Positions 1-7,223 of a stretch of 59,429 bases of DNA are shown piece after piece. The notes under the pieces are model-generated. The model was not told the DNA's origin. It saw only the letters and a list, made by a program, of their open reading frames with translations, and did no database searches. Position 1 is the first letter of the stretch. Every line of letters starts with the position of its first letter. Source of the DNA: CAYNEO01 sp964396245 (GTDB taxonomy: Bacteria; Zixibacteria; MSB-5A5; GN15; FEB-12). The translations under genes were made by a program, and so were the position numbers. Location: the NCBI GenBank assembly GCA_964396245.1, contig CAYNEO010000020.1:1-59429 (forward strand). The letters are read 5' to 3'.

Positions 1-57
1 CGACCTGCTCGGGTAATGGCGGATGGGAAGAGGTTCTATCTGGAAGGAAAACAGCAG

Positions 58-522
58 TCAGTCTTTGGATTGGTCCTGATCTTCCTCTTTAGCCAGGATT
101 TCTTCGGCGAGTGAGAGGGCGACGCCGGAAAGCATGACCTCGACACCGAGCTGGGTGAAGTCGGATGATATCAGGTCGCGATTGATGGAAGCATACAGCG
201 AACAGGAGGCGCCTTTTTCGACGACAAGACCGGAGAGCTGTTTGCCGGTTTCGGCCACGAATGTGACCTCGCCGAGTTCTTCGGAAACGACATAGCCGGT
301 GCAGTTATGCAGCTGAAGGTGGGAGTTGCCGGTGTAGACGACAACGAGCATGCCGCCGCTTTTTCCGAGGGCCACCTCGGGGTAGATTTCAAGGACGAGG
401 ATGCGTTTTTCTTCCTCGTTGGTAATTTTAAGGCGAAAATGATCCTTCTCGTGGATGATTCGTTCCGCCCCGAGGAGCTTGCCAACCTTCTCTGCGTCGT
501 CTTTCGCAAACGTCACCTTCAT
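58..522 (-). CDS. Conserved hypothetical protein
   Basis: A 154-residue soluble protein with no signal peptide or membrane segment. I do not recognise a family. The first 110 residues alternate short beta-type stretches; the tail (from about residue 125) is helical and highly acidic and polar. The ATG at 522 is preceded by GGAG in the right position. It is the last gene of the minus-strand run, 26 bp after tatA, so it is probably co-transcribed with it. No terminator is visible in the 57 bases that remain downstream. Confidence 0.75.
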   Translation of the reverse strand: MKVTFAKDDAEKVGKLLGAERIIHEKDHFRLKITNEEEKRILVLEIYPEVALGKSGGMLVVVYTGNSHLQLHNCTGYVVSEELGEVTFVAETGKQLSGLVVEKGASCSLYASINRDLISSDFTQLGVEVMLSGVALSLAEEILAKEEDQDQSKD

Positions 523-548
523 ACGCCACTCCGGTAGATCGCTGTTGC

Positions 549-794
549 TTAGGTCGTTTTATTGCCCTGGTTCTGATTTTCTCCGTTGCGGTTTTCCGGT
601 TTGGTTCCGGACGGCGGCTTGGACGGTTCGTCCAGCGAGCCTTTGATTTCATCGGTTGTGTCTTTCATGGCCTTCTTGAATTCCCGAATCCCTTTGCCCA
701 TGCCCTGGGCGATTTCGGGCAGGCGCTTGGCGCCGAACAACAGAAGTATCACCACGAATATGACTAATAGTTCCCACGGTCCCATGCCGAACAT
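549..794 (-). CDS. tatA: Twin-arginine translocase subunit TatA/TatB family
   Basis: A small (81 aa) Tat component that would form the pore or patch through which folded proteins cross the inner membrane. It has the family layout: a very short N-terminus (MFGMGPWEL), one transmembrane helix (about residues 8-20), the hinge FGAKRLPE, then an amphipathic helix (GMGKGIREFKKAM) and a disordered, polar tail. The ATG at 794 is chosen over one six codons upstream because GGAGGTG lies directly before it. TatA and TatB cannot be separated confidently at this length; the FGxKRLPE hinge favours TatA. No tatC lies in this window. Confidence 0.93.
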   Translation of the reverse strand: MFGMGPWELLVIFVVILLLFGAKRLPEIAQGMGKGIREFKKAMKDTTDEIKGSLDEPSKPPSGTKPENRNGENQNQGNKTT

Positions 795-822
795 AATTCT
801 CACCTCCGTCAAAATGACGATG

Positions 823-1089
823 CTACAAGTACCACCACCTGAAATAGACGATCACCAACAATACGACGAGAACCGACATGAAGTTGATCCTGAACATCAG
901 GCCGACCGTAAACGAAATCGCATAGAAGTCGACTTTTGTCGTCTGGAAACCGACCTCGATTGATTTCGTGAAGACCACCTTGGCGGTGCCCGGCGGCAGA
1001 TAACTTCCGATAATATCGCCGATCAGTCCGCCGAATACGGCCCCCAGGATCAGCGCCGTGATAATAAAGGTCAGTTCACGTCGTTTCAC
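823..1089 (-). CDS. DUF4321-like small membrane protein
   Basis: An 88-residue membrane protein with two predicted transmembrane segments: about residues 8-30 (small, Gly-rich: ILGAVFGGLIGDIIG) and about 60-86. A central VDFYAISFTVGLMFRINF stretch resembles the DUF4321 family; this is recalled, not searched. The start is GTG at 1089, overlapping the purQ stop by four bases (GTGA) with AGGAG upstream, so translation is coupled to purQ. Function is unknown. Its place between purQ and tatA looks like simple operon packing rather than a pathway link. Confidence 0.7.
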   Translation of the reverse strand: MKRRELTFIITALILGAVFGGLIGDIIGSYLPPGTAKVVFTKSIEVGFQTTKVDFYAISFTVGLMFRINFMSVLVVLLVIVYFRWWYL

Positions 1090-1799
1090 TTGTCTCCTAC
1101 CAGGTTGGTGGATTTACATGTCGCCCGTACCGAGTCGAATATTTTCAGCCCGTCGACGGAGCCGAGAATGGTCTCGACCGCGCGTTCGGGATGCGGCATC
1201 ATACCGGCGACATTACCTTCTTCGTTGATTATACCGGCAATATTATCTATCGAACCGTTGGGATTTGCGGATGGGGTCGGCTGTCCGTGTGCATCGACAT
1301 AACGAAACAGCACCCGTCCGGAATCCTCGAGTTTTCTGATATCACCCTCGAAATCGTAATAGTTGCCCTCACCGTGGGCTATCGGAATGCGTAGAATGTT
1401 GCCTTTTGAGGCGGCGCAGGTAAAGGCGGTCTGGTCGTTCTCCACGCGGAGATTGACAAATTTGCAGCTGAACCGAAGGTGGCTGTTGCGAATCAGCGCA
1501 CCCGGAAGCAAACCGACCTCCGTGAGCACCTGGAAGCCGTTGCAGATGCCGAGAACCATGCCTCCGGAGCGGGCGAATGAGACAACTTTGCCCATAATCG
1601 GCGAAAAGCGGGCGATAGCCCCGGCGCGAAGATAATCGCCGTAGGAAAATCCGCCCGGGAGAATAACAAGATCGACATTTTGCAGGTCCTCGGATTTGTG
1701 CCACAGGAATACGGCATCCTCGCCAACTATATGTTTGACAGCGGCATAGGCGTCGTAATCGCAATTCGATCCGGGGAATGTGACAATGCCGACTCTCAT
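1086..1799 (-). CDS. purQ: Phosphoribosylformylglycinamidine synthase, glutaminase subunit PurQ
   Basis: Class I glutamine amidotransferase subunit (237 aa) that supplies ammonia for step four of purine synthesis (FGAR to FGAM). Visible features: the N-terminus GIVTFPGSNCDYDA, the LPGGFSYGDYLRAGAIA segment, the nucleophile elbow GICNGFQ with Cys86, and MPHPER near the C-terminus supplying the catalytic His. Its ATG overlaps the purS stop by four bases, so the two subunits are coupled. The large subunit PurL is not in this window, so the three-subunit PurSQL enzyme must be completed from elsewhere in the genome. Confidence 0.97.
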   Translation of the reverse strand: MRVGIVTFPGSNCDYDAYAAVKHIVGEDAVFLWHKSEDLQNVDLVILPGGFSYGDYLRAGAIARFSPIMGKVVSFARSGGMVLGICNGFQVLTEVGLLPGALIRNSHLRFSCKFVNLRVENDQTAFTCAASKGNILRIPIAHGEGNYYDFEGDIRKLEDSGRVLFRYVDAHGQPTPSANPNGSIDNIAGIINEEGNVAGMMPHPERAVETILGSVDGLKIFDSVRATCKSTNLVGDK

Positions 1800-2047
1800 T
1801 CCGGTCCTTTCACCTCAAACTTCTCGATCACCGGATTGGCAAGCAGTTTGGAGCAGACATCATCGATCTTGCGATTGACATCGGTACTGCCCGCCTTTAT
1901 TTCGAGTTCAAAGAATTTTCCCGAGCGCACCGAGACGAAATCTCCGTAGCCCATCTGGGCGAGCGCCTTCTGGATGGTCACGCCCTGCGGGTCGAGCACG
2001 CCGTCTTTGAGCTTCACGTATACGGTGGCTTTTTTATTTTTCTCCAT
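1796..2047 (-). CDS. purS: Phosphoribosylformylglycinamidine synthase subunit PurS
   Basis: The 83-residue structural subunit of the three-part FGAM synthase; it holds PurQ and PurL together. The sequence shows the family pattern: a first strand ATVYVKLKDGVLDPQG, then VTIQKALAQMGYGDFVSVRSGKFFELEI and a C-terminal PVIEKFEV strand. It overlaps pssA by 14 bases at its start and purQ by four at its end. A separate PurS indicates the small-PurL type of enzyme, not the single-chain proteobacterial PurL. Confidence 0.95.
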   Translation of the reverse strand: MEKNKKATVYVKLKDGVLDPQGVTIQKALAQMGYGDFVSVRSGKFFELEIKAGSTDVNRKIDDVCSKLLANPVIEKFEVKGPE

Positions 2048-2789
2048 TTACCTGCTCTCTATCTGTTTTTCGCCGCCCGGTCACCTTTCCGACGCCGGCA
2101 TTGGACAACCGGTAGGCTTCTCTAAACATACCGGACAATATATACACTGAAACCAATGGAAACAATAAAAGTCTCGGCCGGATAATGACGGCAATAATGC
2201 CGACCACAATTGCGATATATTTGAGTTTATCCTCGCGGGTAGTGAACTTGTCAGGCATGGCATCGTATTCGATCTGCGAGACCATCAAAAACGAGATGAC
2301 AATAATCATGGAAACAAGGACTTCGTCGTACCTGAGATGTCCCCAGAGATTGTAGCAGAAAATAATGTAAGAGACCATGAGAAACGCTCCGGCCGGCACC
2401 GGCAGACCGACGAAGTTTTTCTTTTCCTCGGAGTCGGCCATCAGGTTGAATCGGGCCAGGCGGTAGGCGGCGGCCATAATATAGACTATCGAGATAATCC
2501 ACCCCCACTTGCCCAACGCGCTGAGTTTGATGGTGTAGACCAGAACCGCCGGGGCAACGCTGAACGAGAGGAAATCCGCCAGAGAGTCGAGTTCGACGCC
2601 AAACTGGGAGGTCGTCCCGCTGAGCCGGGCGACGCGGCCATCGAGAGCATCCAGGAATCCGGCGAGAATGATAAACCAGGCGGCGGTGGTGACATTCCCC
2701 TCGAAAGCGGACAGTATCGAGATGAAGCCACACACCACGTTGCCCATGGTAAAGGTGCCGGGGAATATGCCCCGGTAATCAGTCGACAT
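2034..2789 (-). CDS. pssA: CDP-diacylglycerol--serine O-phosphatidyltransferase
   Basis: Integral inner-membrane enzyme (251 aa) making phosphatidylserine from CDP-diacylglycerol and serine. The CDP-alcohol phosphotransferase signature D-x2-DG-x2-AR-x8-G-x3-D-x3-D is present as DALDGRVARLSG followed by FGVELDSLAD. About seven or eight hydrophobic segments surround it. The start overlaps the psd stop by one base (TGATG), so the two steps of phosphatidylethanolamine synthesis are translationally coupled. The short arginine- and lysine-rich tail is cytosolic. Confidence 0.96.
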   Translation of the reverse strand: MSTDYRGIFPGTFTMGNVVCGFISILSAFEGNVTTAAWFIILAGFLDALDGRVARLSGTTSQFGVELDSLADFLSFSVAPAVLVYTIKLSALGKWGWIISIVYIMAAAYRLARFNLMADSEEKKNFVGLPVPAGAFLMVSYIIFCYNLWGHLRYDEVLVSMIIVISFLMVSQIEYDAMPDKFTTREDKLKYIAIVVGIIAVIIRPRLLLFPLVSVYILSGMFREAYRLSNAGVGKVTGRRKTDREQVNGEK

Positions 2790-3469
2790 CAGGGCGTCTC
2801 CCCTTCTTGCTGCCCGGCGGCGGCGACCAGCGAGGCCATGACGGTCTCCCCGGCCGTGACGTGCTGCCCTTTGGTGACACGGGTTTCATAGGCGGTCGGA
2901 TATATCAAATCGGTACGCGAGCCGAAACGAATCATACCGAATCGCTCCCCCAGGGTCACCGGTTGCTCCGCTTTCAGACGGCAGACGATACGGCGGGCGA
3001 TAATGCCTGCGATTTGCTTGAAAACAAGCTTATGGCCGGCCCTGTCGGTCATGCCGATTTCTGTCTGTTCGTTCACTTCCGAGGCCTTATCCTCATAAGC
3101 GGCAAGAAATTGTCCGGGGTTGTACTTCACATAGTCTATTACGCCCGCGGCCGGGGTTCGGTTTAGATGAACATCGAATATTGACAGGAATATCGATACT
3201 CTGACCGCTTTTCCCCCGATAAAAGGGTGATTTTCCAGACTGTCGATCGCCACAACGGTGCCGTCGGCGGGCGCGACAAGGATATTTGTTTCGGTCGGAA
3301 CCTGTCGGACAGGATTGCGGAAAAAGAAAGCGGTGAAAACGGTCAGTAGAGCCACGACCAGGCTGAGCACGAAGGCGACCCAGCTGTCCCATCGGGCCGC
3401 CGACAGAATGAGTGCAGCCGTCACCACGATTCCAAAGACGATGAAGGGCAGCCCCTCACGAACTATCAT
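2789..3469 (-). CDS. psd: Phosphatidylserine decarboxylase, short (archaetidylserine-type) form
   Basis: Converts phosphatidylserine to phosphatidylethanolamine using a self-generated pyruvoyl group. At 226 aa it is the short form. Two N-terminal membrane segments (about residues 8-25 and 31-50) precede the catalytic domain with APADG and the conserved FLSIFDVHLNR. The self-cleavage site is Gly183-Ser184 in RFGSRTD, the pattern of short bacterial and archaeal enzymes rather than the LGST of E. coli Psd. Its ATG overlaps the purB stop (ATGA). Confidence 0.95.
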   Translation of the reverse strand: MIVREGLPFIVFGIVVTAALILSAARWDSWVAFVLSLVVALLTVFTAFFFRNPVRQVPTETNILVAPADGTVVAIDSLENHPFIGGKAVRVSIFLSIFDVHLNRTPAAGVIDYVKYNPGQFLAAYEDKASEVNEQTEIGMTDRAGHKLVFKQIAGIIARRIVCRLKAEQPVTLGERFGMIRFGSRTDLIYPTAYETRVTKGQHVTAGETVMASLVAAAGQQEGETP

Positions 3470-4761
3470 CTGCCAAACACCCGTCGAAAGATCTTTGAAA
3501 CGTTCTTGGTATAGTAGCCCAGTTTGAAGCAGTCATCTATCTGCGAGGTCGAGAGGTACTTGCGGATCTCCGTGTCCTTGAGGACGAGATCATGGAAACG
3601 GCCTTTCCCCTCCTGGGCCAGCATGGCATTTTTCTGCACGAGACGATAAGCTTTGTCGCGCGAACCGACAGGTCCGGCCAGCTTGAGCAGGAGACGCTGG
3701 GAGAACACCAGTCCGCCGCCATAGTAAATATTCTCGAGCATCCGCTTTTCGTTCACGACCAGATTATCGAGTATTTCGATGAATTTCTGCAGTCCGTAGT
3801 CGATGATCGTGGTGGCGTCGGGGATAATGACCCGCTCGACCGACGAGTGGGCAATATCTCTCTCGTGCCATAGTGGGATATTCTCCATTGCCGACAATGC
3901 ATATCCGCGCAAGAGGCGGGCGATACCGGTAACCCGTTCGGCCGTGATCGGGTTTTTCTTATGCGGCATGGCCGATGAGCCTTTCTGATTCTTGCTGAAT
4001 CCTTCGGCCATTTCGCCGATTTCGGTGCGCTGGAGGTTGCGGACTTCGGTCGCGAATTTCTCCATCGAGGAACCGAGCAGGGCCAGCGATGTCAGGAAGT
4101 CGGCATGGCGGTCACGCTGGATAACCTGGGTCGATATGGCGGCGGCTTTCAGTCCGAGTCGGCGGCAGACGGCGGTCTCGATTTTGGGATCGAGATTGGC
4201 GAAATTACCGACCGCGCCGGAAATCTTACCTACCGCGACCTGTTCGCCGGCACCCAGAAACCGCTCGCGCCGCCGAGTCAGTTCCGCATACCAGAGGGCG
4301 AACTTCAGTCCCGCGGTAGTCGGCTCGGCGAGCACGCCGTGTGTCCGACCGATACAGGGTGTATTCTTGTACTTGAGCGCAAGCTTCTTGATTAACCTGA
4401 GAGCGGTCTGGATCTTCTTGTCGATAACTTCCGAGGCGCGTTTCATGCGCAACGACAGCGCCGTGTCGAGCATATCCGACGAAGTCATCCCGTAGTGCAT
4501 ATACTTGGCCTCTTCACCCACGAATTCCTCGACCGAAGTCAGGAAAGCGATGACATCGTGGTTGACCTCTTTTTCGATCTCGTTGATCCGGTCGACATCG
4601 AAATTCGCCTTCTTCGCCATGACCTTGTAGGCTTCGGCGGGGATGATCTTATTGTGGGCCATGACCCGGGCGGCCTCGAGCTCGACCTCGAGCCACGTGC
4701 GGAATTTGGTTTCCTCGGACCAGAGCTCGCCCATCTCGGGCAACGTATAGCGCTCTATCAT
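3466..4761 (-). CDS. purB: Adenylosuccinate lyase
   Basis: A 431-residue fumarase/aspartase-superfamily enzyme acting twice in purine synthesis: it releases fumarate from SAICAR and from adenylosuccinate. The superfamily signature GSSAMPHKKNPI is intact, as are TSSDMLDTALSLR and the GRTHGVLAEPTT segment. Length matches the bacterial homotetrameric form. It overlaps the transaldolase stop by one base (TAATG) upstream and psd by four downstream. With purS and purQ this makes three purine genes in the run, interrupted by the two phospholipid genes. Confidence 0.97.
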   Translation of the reverse strand: MIERYTLPEMGELWSEETKFRTWLEVELEAARVMAHNKIIPAEAYKVMAKKANFDVDRINEIEKEVNHDVIAFLTSVEEFVGEEAKYMHYGMTSSDMLDTALSLRMKRASEVIDKKIQTALRLIKKLALKYKNTPCIGRTHGVLAEPTTAGLKFALWYAELTRRRERFLGAGEQVAVGKISGAVGNFANLDPKIETAVCRRLGLKAAAISTQVIQRDRHADFLTSLALLGSSMEKFATEVRNLQRTEIGEMAEGFSKNQKGSSAMPHKKNPITAERVTGIARLLRGYALSAMENIPLWHERDIAHSSVERVIIPDATTIIDYGLQKFIEILDNLVVNEKRMLENIYYGGGLVFSQRLLLKLAGPVGSRDKAYRLVQKNAMLAQEGKGRFHDLVLKDTEIRKYLSTSQIDDCFKLGYYTKNVSKIFRRVFGR

Positions 4762-5408
4762 TATCCCTTATTCGCTTTCTTGTAATCGGCGATGAATTTC
4801 TCCAGCCCGATATCGGTGAGCGGGTGCTTGATCAGTTTGGCGATGACATCATACGGCATCGTGACAACATCGGCGCCGATCATCGCCGCTTCGACAACGT
4901 GCATCGGATGCCGCACCGAGGCCACGAGAACTTCGGTGGAGAACCCGTAATTGCTGTAAATCTGGACTATTTGTTCAATCAGGGCCATGCCGCTGGATGA
5001 GATATCATCCAGCCGGCCGATAAACGGCGAGACAAACGACGCCCCTGCCTTGGCGACCAGGAGCGCCTGCATCGGGTTGAAAACCAGCGTGGCGTTGGTC
5101 ATGATGTCCATCTCGTTGAGCTTCTTGATAGCCACCAGACCTTCGAGGATAGTCGGAATCTTGACAACGATATTGTCGGCGATCTTGGCCAGCGCCTGCG
5201 CTTCGGCCAGCATACCCTCGCTATCGGTGGCGATAACCTCGGCCGAGACCGGTCCCGGCACGATGCTGCAGATTTCTTTCAGAATGTCCTTGTAAGGGGC
5301 AGACTCCCTGGCAGCCAGGGAGGGATTGGTGGTGACCCCGTCGAGCACGCCCATCGCGGCGGCTTTTTTGATCTGGTCTATGTTGGCGGTATCGATAAAG
5401 AACTTCAT
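4761..5408 (-). CDS. tal: Transaldolase / fructose-6-phosphate aldolase family (TalC type)
   Basis: A short (215 aa) class I aldolase of the TalC/FSA family. It begins MKFFIDTANIDQIKKA; the Schiff-base lysine lies in NIVVKIPT; TNATLVFNPMQALLVAKAGASFVSPFIGRLDD is the conserved barrel core. This short form serves as transaldolase in many bacteria lacking the longer enzyme, linking the pentose phosphate pathway to glycolysis and so to ribose supply for the neighbouring purine genes (inference). AAGGAT sits before the ATG. Sequence alone does not separate transaldolase from fructose-6-phosphate aldolase activity. Confidence 0.93.
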   Translation of the reverse strand: MKFFIDTANIDQIKKAAAMGVLDGVTTNPSLAARESAPYKDILKEICSIVPGPVSAEVIATDSEGMLAEAQALAKIADNIVVKIPTILEGLVAIKKLNEMDIMTNATLVFNPMQALLVAKAGASFVSPFIGRLDDISSSGMALIEQIVQIYSNYGFSTEVLVASVRHPMHVVEAAMIGADVVTMPYDVIAKLIKHPLTDIGLEKFIADYKKANKG

Positions 5409-5432
5409 CCCGGATATCCTTTTGGTACGGGT

Positions 5433-6188
5433 TCAGTAACCGACCGAAACGAGATAGAGTCCGTGGGCCGGTGCGGTGAACACATTTCGTTCATCTGCGT
5501 GAGCGTTAATAATATCGCCGAACTTGTTCAAAGTCAAGTTGCGGCTGTTGTTGTCGGCACTGACCGCAGCGAGATTGGTCATGGCGCCGACAAGAGAACG
5601 TATCATACTGTGCAGGAAGCGATTACCGCGAATCTCATAAATGTACAGCGGCCCCACGCGGCGCCACCGGGAATAGTCGATACGGCAGGTGTTGTCTTCC
5701 TTGCGGGAGGCGACCACACAAAAGGCCGAGAAATCATGCTCACCCGTAATCATGGCGGCTGCAGCGGTCAGTTTGTCAAAATCGAGTTCGACCGGGTTTT
5801 CCCAGCGCATGTCCCGGTAGAGGGCGGACTTTTCCCGTGACATCAGGTAGCGGTAACACCGGAAATTGGCGTCGCGGGTAGCGTGAAAGCCCGCATCCAC
5901 CTCGGTAGAGTCTTTCACCCGGATATCATCGGGCAAATAGAAATTGATAGCGTCGCGGTACTTTTCCGCCGGCAGCGAATGATTTATCCGAAAGTTGGCG
6001 ACCTGACCGAGAGCATGAACGCCGGCATCGGTCCGCCCCGCACCGATTACCGGGACTTTCTGGTCAGTGACGCGGAAAATAGCCTTGATCAGTTCCCCCT
6101 GCACGGTAGACTGATTCGGCTGATACTGCCAGCCGGCGTAAGCAGTGCCCTTATACTCGACCGTGATTTTGATATTCTTTTCGCTCAT
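5433..6188 (-). CDS. truA: tRNA pseudouridine(38-40) synthase TruA
   Basis: Makes pseudouridine at positions 38-40 of the tRNA anticodon stem-loop. The 251-residue protein contains the catalytic motif GAGRTDAGVHALGQV with nucleophile Asp54, the opening EYKGTAYAGWQ typical of TruA, and the C-terminal FLHSMIRSLVGAM helix. Its ATG overlaps the ecfT stop by four bases. The ecfT-truA order is also common in Firmicutes, where ecfA1 and ecfA2 come first; here the ATPase genes are missing. Confidence 0.97.
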   Translation of the reverse strand: MSEKNIKITVEYKGTAYAGWQYQPNQSTVQGELIKAIFRVTDQKVPVIGAGRTDAGVHALGQVANFRINHSLPAEKYRDAINFYLPDDIRVKDSTEVDAGFHATRDANFRCYRYLMSREKSALYRDMRWENPVELDFDKLTAAAAMITGEHDFSAFCVVASRKEDNTCRIDYSRWRRVGPLYIYEIRGNRFLHSMIRSLVGAMTNLAAVSADNNSRNLTLNKFGDIINAHADERNVFTAPAHGLYLVSVGY

Positions 6189-6994
6189 ATATGCCGCGTG
6201 AAATAGAACAGGACGATTATGGCCAGCGACACCAGGATCATGAAGCGTACTTCGGCCGCCCCGAAATGAGTCCGGGAATAGAACGTACGGTCGCGACCGC
6301 CTTTATAACCGCGGGCTTCGATAGCCAGCGCGAGATCATCGGCGCGGCTGATCGCCGACACGAATACCGGCAGCAGAATGGCAGTTGTCTTCTTGACCCG
6401 GCTGATGAACGAACCGGTGAAGGTGACGCCGCGAATTGTCTGTGCGTTCTTGATGATCGTAAATTCCTCATAGAGGATCGGGATGAACCGTATGGCGATA
6501 AAGAGAATCAGCGCCAGATCATGCACCGGGACGCCGATTTTCTTGAGCGGCCGCAGGAGCTTCGCCAGGGCTTCGGCCAGTTCAGAGGGGGAATTTGTGA
6601 GCGTGATCAGAAACGCCACCGACACAAAGAGGAGCAGTCGCAGCGAGAAGAACACGGCGTTATGAATCGCGCCCTCGGTGATCTTGAATCCAAGAATATC
6701 CACCAGCACTTCGGAATCGCCCTGAAAGAAAATGATGTGGTACAGGAAAGTGATGAGCACGAGGATGAGAATAGGGCGAAAATTGCGCCCGAGCGTGTCG
6801 GCGCCGACCCCGGACCACAACAGGGCCGTTATCAGGGCAAACATCAGGATCAGGTAAAATACGAGCGAGCCGGTGAATAGTGCGAGCACGAGCACCAGCA
6901 GGACCGGCAGCATTTTCGCGCGGGCATCGAGTCGATGCAGGTACGAATCCAGCGGCCGGTACTGGCCGAGTATGACAGGTCCGTTTGCAAACAT
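6185..6994 (-). CDS. ecfT: Energy-coupling factor transporter transmembrane protein EcfT
   Basis: Membrane scaffold (269 aa) of an ECF vitamin or metal importer, joining the ATPases to a substrate-binding S component. The N-terminus carries the family pattern PLDSYLHRLDARAKM, and five or six transmembrane segments follow. The cytosolic coupling helices end in the Ala-Arg-Gly signature (AIEARGYKGG) that contacts the ATPases. No ecfA or S-component gene lies nearby; upstream is the feo operon. A promoter at 7018-7045 appears to drive this gene and those after it. Confidence 0.93.
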   Translation of the reverse strand: MFANGPVILGQYRPLDSYLHRLDARAKMLPVLLVLVLALFTGSLVFYLILMFALITALLWSGVGADTLGRNFRPILILVLITFLYHIIFFQGDSEVLVDILGFKITEGAIHNAVFFSLRLLLFVSVAFLITLTNSPSELAEALAKLLRPLKKIGVPVHDLALILFIAIRFIPILYEEFTIIKNAQTIRGVTFTGSFISRVKKTTAILLPVFVSAISRADDLALAIEARGYKGGRDRTFYSRTHFGAAEVRFMILVSLAIIVLFYFTRHI

Positions 6995-7017
6995 ATGGTT
7001 ATATCTTCAACGGTTGG

Positions 7018-7045
7018 AATATACCGGTCGGGAAACGAAAGTCAA
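7018..7045 (-). promoter_or_regulatory. Sigma-70-type promoter for the ecfT operon
   Basis: On the minus strand TTGACT (7040-7045) is followed after 16 bp by TATATT (7018-7023). It lies in the 67-bp gap between the small feo-associated gene and ecfT, giving a leader of about 17-20 nt before the ecfT ATG at 6994. It would let the ecfT-to-tatA block be expressed independently of iron. Read by eye only. Confidence 0.5.
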
Positions 7046-7061
7046 TTTGGAAGCGTCGAGG

Positions 7062-7223
7062 TCACCTGGGGCTGACGTGTCGCGATTTTCGTGCCTCTTT
7101 CAGAAGCCGGCAACTCTCGCAGGCCCCTTCTTTTTTTCTGCGGCGAACGTAGTAAATCACGAGGTAAGTGACGGCCCCCGCAAGGGCCAGTCCGATAGCT
7201 ATCTGTTGAAGCAGAATACTCAT
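7062..7223 (-). CDS. FeoB-associated small Cys-rich membrane protein
   Basis: A 53-residue protein: one transmembrane helix (about residues 5-25), a basic stretch RRRKKEG, then a CESC pair (Cys35, Cys38) in the cytosolic tail. This layout matches the small Cys-rich membrane proteins found after feoB in many bacteria, which may take part in ferrous iron uptake; their exact role is unsettled. The ATG at 7223 overlaps the feoB stop (TAATG), indicating coupling. An in-frame ATG five codons upstream (7238) is an equally reasonable start. Confidence 0.75.
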   Translation of the reverse strand: MSILLQQIAIGLALAGAVTYLVIYYVRRRKKEGACESCRLLKEARKSRHVSPR

